This document shows, piece after piece, positions 55,242 to 62,713 of a DNA stretch of 64,000 nucleotides (position 1 is its first letter; every line of letters starts with the position of its first letter). Below the pieces are notes generated by a model. It searched no databases, was not told the DNA's origin, and saw nothing but the letters and a program-made list of their open reading frames with translations. The stretch covers positions 58,889 through 122,888 of the forward strand of contig JAFUOD010000014.1 of assembly GCA_017472735.1 (NCBI GenBank). The letters are read 5' to 3'. Made by a program: the position numbers and the translations under genes. This stretch comes from Oscillospiraceae bacterium (lineage in GTDB: Bacteria; Bacillota; Clostridia; Oscillospirales; Ruminococcaceae).

Positions 55242-55346
55242 AATTCCAATATATCGAACAGAAGGCAGGTCCGAAAAAGTCCCGCCTTCAATTTTTGTTA
55301 TACAAGAAAAATACCCCAGCCTTACGGCTGAGGTATTTTCCTTTGG
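55242..55346 (+). repeat. 105-base repeat, copy 2
   Basis: Second copy of 54272-54376. Here the sequence after TTTGG continues CAGGTTGCACC instead of TTGCGG, so the tRNA-like word is broken. Confidence 0.9.
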
Positions 55347-55367
55347 CAGGTTGCACCGAAAAAGATA

Positions 55368-56120
55368 TCAGCAGATAAATAAATAATACCCCATAAACTG
55401 AAAGCCGCACGCTTTGGCCGTGTTGATCGAGGCAGTATTTGTTTTTACACAACTATAACAATAGATAGTGTCTTTGGAGGTAGCACATATTGTCGATAGC
55501 AATCGTTTTGCATATCCGTTTTTTCGATGCGCTCTATTGACAAATATATTTATAGTCGATAAATCCAGTTCTTTTTGCTTGAACGCTTGCACGAACCCAA
55601 TTAAACTATTGCCTTTAAATAGGCCGAGATTTATTATGTAAGGATCACTTAACATATCTTTGTGATAAGCCAAAAATTCTCCTGCTATATTTTTACCGAT
55701 CTGATTATCGTCAACATCGGGCGAACAGCATCTTTCAATTTCGGAGCAATCGTCTGTAGTTAAGGGGCGGATCGAATCATCGGTATACGGATTATAACCC
55801 CGTGCAAATTTGTATGCACCTCGGTATTCTTCCAATTCTTTCGGAATATTATCCCAAGTAAGCACCATAAGCTTTTCGGATTGCCCCATATTATTTTTCA
55901 CTTCATTAATTGCAGAAACAACATCTGATTCTTTACTTAAAGCATGGATATGCCAATCAGAATCGCTTTTTACGACAAGGCATCCGCAAGTTATATATGT
56001 AGAAACATCAAGCCTTCCCGAAAAATTATCGTAGTAGATAGATGCTTGTTCTTGAGAAACATATTTAGCGTCAGAAGAAAAGAACAACTCACGCGCTTCA
56101 CTTATAGATATTTTTCTCAT
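55368..56120 (-). CDS. two-domain GNAT acetyltransferase
   Basis: 250 residues. The N-terminal half (about 1-120) is divergent; the C-terminal half has GNAT features LGLFKGNSLIGFVQAF, TINIFVNRAHRKNGYAKRLL with the acetyl-CoA loop RKNGYA, and the last pair IYCYSCVKTNTASINTAKACGF. Substrate unknown. Start ATG follows AAAGGAG; the frame extends 18 codons further upstream without a better site. Lies opposite to the two preceding units. Confidence 0.82.
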   Translation of the reverse strand: MRKISISEARELFFSSDAKYVSQEQASIYYDNFSGRLDVSTYITCGCLVVKSDSDWHIHALSKESDVVSAINEVKNNMGQSEKLMVLTWDNIPKELEEYRGAYKFARGYNPYTDDSIRPLTTDDCSEIERCCSPDVDDNQIGKNIAGEFLAYHKDMLSDPYIINLGLFKGNSLIGFVQAFKQKELDLSTINIFVNRAHRKNGYAKRLLSTICATSKDTIYCYSCVKTNTASINTAKACGFQFMGYYLFIC

Positions 56121-56532
56121 TTCATATTCTCCTTTTGCTTCTAATATTAAAGGACTTTCCATCATTGTACTCACCTTTTGTTACCATTCTATCATTGAAA
56201 ATAAAAAAGTGCAAGGTGCAGCCTTGAAAAGTACATCTTCACTATTCACTATTACTTATTACTTCAAAAATCCTCTATATAAAATCGTAGTGATTAGTGA
56301 AAAGTGAAAAAGTAAAATCCCCATTCTTACGAATGAGGATTTTTGGTTGCGGGAAAAACAAAAGTAAATCACTTCGTGATTAATAGGAGCTTAGAAGCAA
56401 AATTGCAGAAGAATTCTGCAAAGCAGTTTCTTCCCATGGCAATACGCAAGGATTGGCATTGCACTCTTGCGGTGCTGATAAAGGAAGATATAGTTTCTAA
56501 GGAATAATATGGCGTAGTATACCCGTAAGCCC
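56121..56532. other. intergenic stretch with terminator and tRNA-end word
   Basis: Holds AT-rich sequence without a gene, a terminator hairpin (AAATCC..CATTC / GAATG..GGATTT, about 56314-56344) and directly after it the tRNA-end word TGGTTGCGGG at 56344-56353. The rest (56354-56532) shows only a small hairpin ATTGCAGAA / TTCTGCAA. Confidence 0.55.
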
Positions 56533-56973
56533 TCACAAAACCAATTCCATAATTAAAAAATCGTTATCCCAATCAGCTTTTTTCACTTTGACAAATCCGC
56601 ATTGATTATATATTTTCATTGCGATTTCGTTGCAGTGATGCACCGATATCCGAACAAGATTTGATTTCTTTTCACTTCGAAACTTGTCTAAAATCGCCTC
56701 TACAGCCGGTCTGCCAAAACCTTGTCCTTGAAAATCGTCCGCAATAAATAATTCCGTAAAGGAATAGGGATACTCCTCGGTTGGGGATACACGAATGATT
56801 ACCAATCCAATAATGATTCCATTAAAACAAATTGCATAGGCTAAGGAGTCGTTACGATAAATGTATGCTTGAGCTAAAACGCTTTCGGCATCTCCGACAA
56901 ATAGGCAGCTATCCCGATTTAATGAAATGCAATCATTAAAGTTAGCAGAGGTTACCTCTTGTAATGTTACCAG
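56533..56973 (-). pseudogene. GNAT acetyltransferase lacking a start codon
   Basis: Reading from about 56970 gives VTLQEVTSANFND, then a full GNAT domain with LAYAICFNGIIIGLVIIRV, FTELFIADDFQGQGFGRPAV (acetyl-CoA loop QGQGFG) and EIAMKIYNQCGF; total about 146 residues, the normal size. The expected ATG is replaced by CTG GTA with no ribosome-binding site, and the sequence upstream belongs to another, truncated gene. So the 5' end was probably lost at a recombination junction near 56970-56990. A TTG at about 56805 could still start a 90-residue stub. Confidence 0.7.
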
Positions 56974-56975
56974 TA

Positions 56976-57607
56976 AAAATGCGCCTAATACTAAGCCAAT
57001 ACAGTTGAAGCGAATTGTACGTCAACCCTCTGTAAAGCCAACGGTCAAACCTTCAACTCCCGAACCGTACATCAGCGACAGCGACTACGAGAATATCAAC
57101 AATATTATTTCGATGTGTGGGACGACTATGGAAAAAACGGCAAGAACATATTTTGCTAATACTGAAGAAGAACTCAGAGATCATTTGTTGGCCGCACTGA
57201 ACACGCATTATGAAGCGGCAACCGGAGAGACTTTCCGTAAAATCGGAAAGACCGATATTCACATTGAATTTGAAAACAAAGCCGCTTTCATCGGAGAATG
57301 TAAAATATGGCGTGGCGAGCATTTGTTTCAGGGCGCAGTCCAACAGGTTATCAACTATTCGACATGGCGGGATTTGAAAGTATCGGTAATTATCTTTAAC
57401 AAAGAGAATCAGTCGTTCCCGGCAATCTTGTCTAAAATCAAAAGTTGGGCTGATGCTAACACTATATCTTACGTTCAGTCGCAGACGAATATTTGGAAGT
57501 GTAAATATCATCGTCAGGATATGAATGTAGATATTCAATTAACTGTTTTGGCATTTGATTTGTACGTGGATAAGAGCAAGTTCAATGATATTAGATACAA
57601 AAATTAA
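56976..57607 (+). pseudogene. N-terminally truncated PD-(D/E)XK nuclease-like protein fragment
   Basis: About 210 codons. A Pro/Lys-rich linker, then a helical part (MEKTARTYFANTEEELRDHLL) and a restriction-endonuclose-like core: Asp in KTDIHIEFENKA followed by ECK in FIGECKIWRG, with GAVQQVINYSTW after it, fitting the D-(X)n-ExK order. Such C-terminal domains occur in defence-related multi-domain proteins, so this could be the tail of one. The frame runs back to an ATG at 56927 that has no ribosome-binding site and lies inside the opposing GNAT gene, so the N-terminus is missing. Confidence 0.55.
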
Positions 57608-57637
57608 ATGGTAGTAAAGCTAGAGGCACTAACCATT

Positions 57638-57825
57638 TGAACAAGTCCAGTAAAAACGGACAATAGTAAAAAAGCACCTCCTATGGTAGAATTAAAGAAC
57701 TACCATAGGAGGTTTTGTTATGGCTGGAAAAAAGGGGATGAAAAAATATCCCGAAAGCATAAGAAATGAGATACGACAAAAACAAGAGAGCAGACAATCG
57801 GTAAAATCGTTAAGTAAAGAAAACG
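57638..57825 (+). mobile_element. IS3-like insertion sequence remnant (left end plus start of orfA)
   Basis: Begins with a terminal-repeat-like TGAACAAGTCCAGTAAAA, followed by the start of a transposase orfA at ATG 57720: MAGKKGMKKYPESIRNEIRQ, matching the usual start of IS3-group OrfA, and about 35 codons later the frame runs into unrelated sequence, the 3' flank of the next gene. So only the left about 190 bases remain. The ribosome-binding site is inside a 14-bp inverted repeat (see separate entry). Confidence 0.65.
57676..57713 (+). promoter_or_regulatory. hairpin sequestering the transposase ribosome-binding site
   Basis: Perfect inverted repeat ACCTCCTATGGTAG (57676-57689) / CTACCATAGGAGGT (57700-57713) with a 10-base loop. 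The right arm holds AGGAGGT, six bases before the orfA ATG, so transcripts entering from outside the element would hide the site. Confidence 0.8.
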
Positions 57826-57868
57826 TCAATATTCCTTTATCATACCCTTGGATATTTATAAGCATATT

Positions 57869-58603
57869 TTATAAAAAAGTCGATTCAAGTACCACGGGCT
57901 GTATTGCTTTCAATTCTTTAATGAGATTGCAAGGATTGTCTTGAAACCATTTATCAAAATCAATGGTAACTCCATTGATTTCTATATATTTTGTGTAATC
58001 AAGAATGCATTTTAATTCTACTGGATTGGTTGAAATTGCTCTGTAAATAATATTTCGTTCTAACCTATGTGTTTCTCGCTGACTTTCTGGCAACTCTTGC
58101 AATTCGTATGCTCTCAGTTTTTCTACAGTGTTACATTGTTTAAACACATCGGTATAATCTTTGAGCAGTTCACCATCTAAATATGACTTGTGATTTTGAA
58201 AAAAGGTAGGCCTATTTGCAGATAATTGGCATTTATGCCAATTTTTCGAGGCATATTCCAATGCGTATAACGATACAGCTTCGCAAACGATTTCCTCAAA
58301 CCAGGAAAGGGTGAAGTCCTTGTCTATCTTACGTTGTCTCATAGCATAATGACACAGCTCATGGGACAATTGAAAAATTGTCTGAGACCAAAACGAGAGA
58401 TCGTCTTGCGATAAACGAATTACAATAGGCTTTGTATTTGTAATAATCATAGGACATTTCGGTTTAGGGTCATTAAAAACAACGCAATACTCGTTATGCA
58501 TGATATCAAAGCCGAATATTCTGCAATACTCCTCAAGCAGAAATTCCAAAAGCAGAAATGTATAATCATTTTTAGATTTTTGAACTATCCATTTTTCTGT
58601 CAC
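57869..58603 (-). CDS. predicted HExxH metalloprotein of unknown family
   Basis: 244 residues, soluble. A zincin-like motif SHELCHYAMRQ (HExxH) at about residue 80, followed by WFEEIVCEAVSLYALEYA, whose E residues fit the third ligand of gluzincins. Around it lie strands with VVFNDPKPKCPMIITN and PIVIRLSQDD. The family was not recognised; it resembles peptidase-like proteins seen near restriction or toxin genes, an inference. It has a consensus promoter and its end abuts the IS remnant, so the last residues may be altered. Confidence 0.65.
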   Translation of the reverse strand: MTEKWIVQKSKNDYTFLLLEFLLEEYCRIFGFDIMHNEYCVVFNDPKPKCPMIITNTKPIVIRLSQDDLSFWSQTIFQLSHELCHYAMRQRKIDKDFTLSWFEEIVCEAVSLYALEYASKNWHKCQLSANRPTFFQNHKSYLDGELLKDYTDVFKQCNTVEKLRAYELQELPESQRETHRLERNIIYRAISTNPVELKCILDYTKYIEINGVTIDFDKWFQDNPCNLIKELKAIQPVVLESTFL

Positions 58604-58646
58604 AATACTTTTCCTCCATTTTTATGCTGTTACACTTACGTATTAG

Positions 58647-58675
58647 ATTATACCACATTTCTGCCGCTTTCTCAA
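58647..58675 (-). promoter_or_regulatory. promoter of the HExxH protein gene
   Basis: TTGAGA, 17 bases, TATAAT on the minus strand, about 40 bases before the start. Confidence 0.75.
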
Positions 58676-58821
58676 TAATAGATTAAACTGTGTTTTTGAT
58701 AATTCCAGCTTAGAATATAATTTATTGCAACAAACGATTCTCCCAACCGACCACGAGCCGCCCAAAAAGATACGGGTAGTTCGGCATAGATCGGCATTGA
58801 TTACTATCCAAAAACAAAAAG

Positions 58822-58855
58822 AAAACCTCATCATTCCTGGGAACGATGAGGTTTT
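58822..58855. terminator. terminator-like hairpin before the partial tRNA-fMet copy
   Basis: Stem AAAACCTCATC / GATGAGGTTTT with a 12-base loop. On the minus strand it follows the truncated tRNA copy just as the real tRNA is followed by its own hairpin. Confidence 0.7.
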
Positions 58856-58857
58856 GC

Positions 58858-58889
58858 TTCTGGTTGCGGGGGAAGGACTTGAACCAACG
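58858..58889 (-). repeat. partial duplicate of the tRNA-fMet 3' end
   Basis: 32 bases identical to 59090-59121: CCA end, 3' acceptor strand and T-arm. The break is at the variable loop. The sequence next to it on the coding side is the 49-base hairpin module. Confidence 0.9.
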
Positions 58890-58903
58890 TTTGCCACTCT
58901 CGT

Positions 58904-58952
58904 GGTGCCCAAAACTGACAGTCGCTCCTGCCCGTCGCTGTCAGTTTTGACC
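58904..58952 (-). repeat. 49-base hairpin module, copy at tRNA-fMet
   Basis: On the minus strand GGTCAAAACTGACAGCGACG...CTGTCAGTTTTGGGCACC; stem CAAAACTGACAG / CTGTCAGTTTTG, 12 bp perfect. 45 of 49 bases equal the copy at 60498-60546. Beside it (58957-59002, minus strand) is a stem CGAAAAATTC / GAATTTTTCG that holds an inner CCGCC / GGCGG hairpin. Confidence 0.85.
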
Positions 58953-59052
58953 ACTTCGCCGAAAAATTCTCCTTGTTTCCGCCACCGGCGGCAGTCGAAT
59001 TTTTCGCTCCGGGAACCCGTCGGTCGTTGGCTCAGACCATTCTCGAAATAAA

Positions 59053-59090
59053 AAAATAAAGCACAGACCACAAGGGTCTATGCTTTATTT
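59053..59090 (-). terminator. terminator of tRNA-fMet
   Basis: Stem AAATAAAGCATAGACC / GGTCTGTGCTTTATTT (one wobble) with T-run on the minus strand, 3 bases after CCA. Confidence 0.85.
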
Positions 59091-59092
59091 TC

Positions 59093-59168
<76 letters not shown>

Positions 59169-59195
59169 ATATATTAGGCACAAGAGTGCCTTAAT

Positions 59196-59224
59196 ATAAT
59201 ATCACAAGTGTTCGCGTTTGTCAA
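59196..59224 (-). promoter_or_regulatory. promoter of tRNA-fMet
   Basis: TTGACA, 17 bases, TATTAT on the minus strand, about 28 bases before the tRNA; a GGCAC / GTGCC hairpin lies between. Confidence 0.85.
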
Positions 59225-59238
59225 GGGTTATTTTTAAT

Positions 59239-60195
59239 TTACCTCTCCCAATTTGTAATCACGCCCGAGGATCGGAAAAATTCGCGCAGATAGTCTTTAT
59301 ATGTCTCGTGGTCGACAAAAAAGCTAATTCCGTGCGCCGCATTCTTAACAATAAGTTTTCGCTTGGGCGAGGTGCAAGCATCATAAAGCTCGTCGCACAT
59401 ATGACATGGCACAAACGTATCACAGTCTCCGTGAATGAAAAAGATTGGCACTCTCGCGTTTTTAACTGCGTCAAGAGGAGTGCGGGAATCAATGTTAAAG
59501 CCGCCGAAAACAAGTGCGCCCAGTTTTAAAAACGGGAAGAGCAGCTTAATAGGCATCTTCATTTCCTTGCCGACCTTTTTAATGATTTCGGTTTGCGAGG
59601 AATATCCGCAGTCGGCGGTAATGCATTTCACGTTTTCGGGGAGGTCGAGCTCGCTTGCCATAAGCACAGTAGATGCCCCCATCGAGATACCTGCAAGAAT
59701 GATTTTAACCTCTTTGCCAAAACGGTTTATAACATAATCGACCCACGCAAGAACGTCGAGCTTTTCTTTCACACCAAAGGTTATTACGTTTCCTTCGCTG
59801 TTGCCGCTCGAACGCTGGTCAACAACAAGCAGGTTAAAGCCTGCTTCCTCAGATAAACCAAACGAGCCCGAACCGTCGCGCACGCCGTTTGCGCGGTAAC
59901 CGTGGAAAAAGATCTCCACAGGGTATCCGTCTCCTCGGTGATAATACCTGGCAAAAAGCTTTTTACCGTCTTTAGCTTTAATTGTCACTTCCTCGCATGG
60001 GTGAGCCTCGATTTTTTTAACATTATTAAGTATAACCTCGTTAAATTCGGCATATTCAGCTCCCTCAAGAGGTAATTTCGGGTCGTTTAAATAAGCCTTT
60101 TGCTTGTCTGAACAGTAAAAGGCAATTAAAAATGCACCCAATGAAACAATCAGAACGAGTGCAACAAGCACCGCAAGAATATATAAAAAAATCAT
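59239..60195 (-). CDS. membrane-anchored alpha/beta hydrolase
   Basis: 318 residues. N-terminal membrane helix (FLYILAVLVALVLIVSLGAF), then an alpha/beta-hydrolase: IFFHGYRANGVRD (oxyanion), LLVVDQRSSGNSEG, nucleophile elbow LAGISMGASTVLM, Asp in IHGDCDTFVP and His in NAAHGISFF. Complete triad, so an esterase or peptidase-like activity at the envelope is likely. Substrate unknown. Single gene between the tRNA genes. Confidence 0.88.
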   Translation of the reverse strand: MIFLYILAVLVALVLIVSLGAFLIAFYCSDKQKAYLNDPKLPLEGAEYAEFNEVILNNVKKIEAHPCEEVTIKAKDGKKLFARYYHRGDGYPVEIFFHGYRANGVRDGSGSFGLSEEAGFNLLVVDQRSSGNSEGNVITFGVKEKLDVLAWVDYVINRFGKEVKIILAGISMGASTVLMASELDLPENVKCITADCGYSSQTEIIKKVGKEMKMPIKLLFPFLKLGALVFGGFNIDSRTPLDAVKNARVPIFFIHGDCDTFVPCHMCDELYDACTSPKRKLIVKNAAHGISFFVDHETYKDYLREFFRSSGVITNWER

Positions 60196-60283
60196 GTTTT
60201 TGTCTCCTTGATGTTAGCGATATACATATTATAGACTGATTTTACACCTTTTAACGCACTTAGTCAATTTTTTATTTCGAGGT

Positions 60284-60312
60284 TTGACAATTTGGGATTG
60301 CTGTGGTAAAAT
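60284..60312 (+). promoter_or_regulatory. promoter upstream of the tRNA-Leu locus
   Basis: TTGACA, 17 bases, TAAAAT. It is 280 bases ahead of the intact tRNA-Leu and just ahead of the duplicated segment; no closer promoter was seen. Confidence 0.75.
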
Positions 60313-60361
60313 AGTTCATAATATGAAATGATTTTGCTACGGCACCGTTGCTTTCGTGCAA

Positions 60362-60443
60362 CGGTTTTGGGCACCGCAAGAGTCCCGCGTGAGTAAAAGT
60401 AAAAAGACAATTTAATAGTATGCGGGTGTGGCGGAATTGGCAG
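60362..60443 (+). repeat. 82-base direct repeat, copy 1, ending in a truncated tRNA-Leu
   Basis: Same as 60533-60614 except for one base. The last 22 bases are the 5' acceptor strand and D-arm of tRNA-Leu; the copy then breaks off into CATTAAGTGCG. Period to copy 2 is 171 bases. Confidence 0.92.
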
Positions 60444-60497
60444 CATTAAGTGCGAGCGCTGCCTGCGGCAGATGAAGCGAGCAGTTAATGGCGCAGC

Positions 60498-60546
60498 GGT
60501 CAAAACTGACAGCGACGAACAGGAGCGACCGTCGGTTTTGGGCACC
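60498..60546 (+). repeat. 49-base hairpin module, copy at tRNA-Leu
   Basis: GGTCAAAACTGACAGCGACG...CGTCGGTTTTGGGCACC, 45/49 identical to the tRNA-fMet copy and in the same direction relative to its tRNA. Preceded by a stem CATTAA / TTAATG holding an inner CTGCC / GGCAG hairpin (60444-60489), the same plan as at tRNA-fMet. Confidence 0.85.
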
Positions 60547-60614
60547 GCAAGAGTCCCGCGTGAGTAAAAGTAAAAAGACAATTCAATAGTATGCGGGTGT
60601 GGCGGAATTGGCAG
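60533..60614 (+). repeat. 82-base direct repeat, copy 2, running into the intact tRNA-Leu
   Basis: Second copy of 60362-60443; the last 22 bases are the start of the real tRNA-Leu gene. Confidence 0.92.
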
Positions 60615-60676
60615 ACGCGCCAGATTTAGGTTCTGGTGGCACCCCCGTGCAGGTTCAAGTCCTGTCACCCGCACCA
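60593..60676 (+). tRNA. tRNA-Leu (TAG)
   Basis: 84 bases with encoded CCA. Anticodon stem CCAGA / TCTGG with loop TTTAGGT, anticodon TAG reading CUA and related Leu codons. Long variable arm TGGCACCCCCGTGCA as in class II tRNAs; T-loop GGTTCAAGTCC. Acceptor GCGGGTG pairs with CACCCGC. Confidence 0.97.
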
Positions 60677-60677
60677 T

Positions 60678-60724
60678 ATCGAGTGTTCATAACGGATTTG
60701 AGAGTTATGGACACTCGATTTTTT
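60678..60724 (+). terminator. terminator of tRNA-Leu
   Basis: Stem ATCGAGTGTTCATAAC / GTTATGGACACTCGAT with one wobble pair, followed by TTTTTTG. Confidence 0.9.
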
Positions 60725-60750
60725 GTAATTTCGAGTTTCTTCGTTATGTA

Positions 60751-60780
60751 TGGAGCAGGTTTTTAAGCCTGCTCTTTTGT
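60751..60780 (+). terminator. second hairpin terminator before the recombinase 3' end
   Basis: Stem GAGCAGG / CCTGCTC with T-rich run on the plus strand. It lies between tRNA-Leu and the mobile element and may mark the element border. Confidence 0.6.
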
Positions 60781-60781
60781 T

Positions 60782-62476
60782 TTATGCGGATTTGGTAATA
60801 TACTCGACTGCTACACCTTTTCGTGTGTCTGCCTTGTAATTACTTCCACATTCGGGTATCTCAATATACCCAATGAATTTGTAATGGATCATAATCCGTT
60901 GACTGCGGTTTTTACCAACACCTTCGGTTTCATAAACCGTTATCTCGTCTATGAGTTCCCGAAGAAGTGGTGCAGTCAGTTTTTGCATTTCCATAAATCT
61001 TCGGATAGCGTTGATAAAGCGATCTTTGTTCTGCTGCATTGTGCCGAGATTGCTTATCCTATCGTTTAGGGATGCAATCTTGGTTTTCAGTTCCATACGC
61101 TCTACCTCGTATTTGTGGGATAACTGCATAAACCATTCATCCGTTACCTTGCCTGAAACATTGTCCTCATAGAGCTTTTCGTAAAGCTCAGCAACCTTTT
61201 GGTTTCGTGCCGTACAGCGTTGCAGTTCGCCTTGTAAGGCTTTTTGCTCGTTGATAATATCCTTTTGTGTCTTTTGAGCAAGTAGGTCAGCAAAGGCTTC
61301 CTCGTCGCTCTGTAAGAACCTCGCCATTCGTTTTAGTTCAAGCATTACCACTTGTTCTATTGCATCGGCTCGGATATAGTGTCGTGTTTCACAAGTTCCT
61401 CTTGTATCCACCTTATAGTTGGAGCAACTGAAATACTGAATATCCTTGTTTATGGTGTTTACGTGCGACCATAACTTGCTACCGCAATCGGCACAATAGA
61501 GCAAATCACAAAACATATTCTTTGGGGCATTATCCGCTTTAGGTGCTCAGCGTTTGGTTTTCTTGGTGAGCTTCTGTACCGCTTCAAAGGTTTCACGGTC
61601 AATAATCGGCTCGTGAACATTCTTGAATACCGCCCAATTTTCTTCAGGATTAGGAATACGGGCTTTGTTCTTGAATGACTTTGAATAGGTCTTGAAGTTG
61701 ATTACATCCCCACAGTATTCCTGTTGAGCGAGGATCTTTGCTATGGTGGTTTTGCACCATTTGTACGGATCGGGTTGGGCTTTCTTTCCGCCTCTACCAA
61801 GGCCTTTGTCTCTCCAATATGCCATTGGGATTAACACCTTTCGCTCTTGCAGGATTCGGGCAATGGTTTCGTTGCCTTTACTCTCCAAGCACATACGGAA
61901 TATATCTTGTACCACCTGTGCTGCTTCGGGATCTATAATCCACTTCTTCTTGTTTTCAGGTGATTTCAGATACCCATACGGTGGCTGAGATAACGGCTCT
62001 CCTGCGTTGCCACGAAGTCTGTGGGAGCTTCTTACCTTACGGCTAATATCTCTTGCATACATTTCGTTCATAACGTTACGAAAAGGTGCAAGTTCGTTTT
62101 CGCCGTCTGCACTGTCCACACAGTCATTCACTGCAATAAAGCGGATATTTCTGTCGGGAAAGTAGGTGTCGGTGTAATATCCCACTTGCAGATAATCTCT
62201 GCCAAGTCGAGACATATCCTTAACGATAATCACACATACATATCCCATTTCAATATCCTCAAGCAGTTTTTGGAAGCCGGGGCGGTTAAAGTTTGTTCCC
62301 GTATACCCGTCATCCACATAACTGCGGGTGTTGGAAAAGCCGTGTTCCTTTGCGTATTTTTGCAACAATTTCTTTTGATTCACGATAGAGTTACTATCGT
62401 TATCCGTTCCGTCATCACGGGATAGTCGGCAGTATAAAGCGGTTATGCCGACATTGTCTTTTTTCTTCGACTGCAT
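60782..62476 (-). pseudogene. large serine recombinase with in-frame TGA (TnpX/Tn1549 type)
   Basis: Reads as one 565-codon frame broken only by TGA at 61547-61549 (KKTKR-stop-APKADNAPKN). N-terminal resolvase domain with catalytic Ser in ITALYCRLSRDDG, VKDMSRLGRDYLQVGYY and YARDISRKVRSSHR; recombinase DNA-binding domain (PPYGYLKSPENKKKW, AAQVVQDIFRMCLE); after the stop a zinc ribbon (LLYCADCGSKLW ... FSCSNYK) and a coiled coil. CGA to TGA would explain the stop. Split into two pieces the enzyme should be inactive unless the TGA is read through. Start ATG follows AAGGAGG. Confidence 0.9.
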
Positions 62477-62704
62477 TTAGTCCTCCTTTCCGGCAGTCGA
62501 ACACACATATTCTACTGCCATTGTACTTGGCGGTGATTCATCCGTCAAAGGTACGAAATCACTTGTCACAATTCTTTTGAAACGGTCGGTAATTGTTGGG
62601 TTGTTTTCTGCTTTAGAAGCCATAAATGACGAACCGACGATATACTTGACTCCGTTTATTACATACTCATTTTCTTGCTGTGCAAGACCACATATAAATT
62701 TCAT
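62477..62704 (-). CDS. small conserved-type protein of the mobile element, unknown function
   Basis: 75 residues with KFICGLAQQENEYVINGVKYIVGSSF, a short beta-rich stretch, and a C-terminal polar tail. Its stop codon touches the recombinase start, with AAGGAGG between the reading frames, so the two are coupled. Small proteins like this precede the recombinase in Tn1549-type elements; the role is unknown. Confidence 0.7.
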   Translation of the reverse strand: MKFICGLAQQENEYVINGVKYIVGSSFMASKAENNPTITDRFKRIVTSDFVPLTDESPPSTMAVEYVCSTAGKED

Positions 62705-62713
62705 ATTATTTCC

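Noticed and set aside
58643-59071. Open frames on both strands over the tRNA-fMet partial copy
   Set aside because: They run through terminators, the tRNA fragment and the 49-base hairpin, have no ribosome-binding site and no family content.
60264-60677. Open frame on the minus strand reading like TGLEPARGCHQNLNLARL
   Set aside because: It is the antisense of the tRNA-Leu gene and its partial copy plus the hairpin module; this kind of frame is a well-known false gene call at tRNA loci.
61547-61549. TGA in the serine recombinase read as selenocysteine
   Set aside because: The family has a basic or polar residue here, not a catalytic Cys, and no selenocysteine insertion hairpin was seen downstream. 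A CGA to TGA change is simpler.
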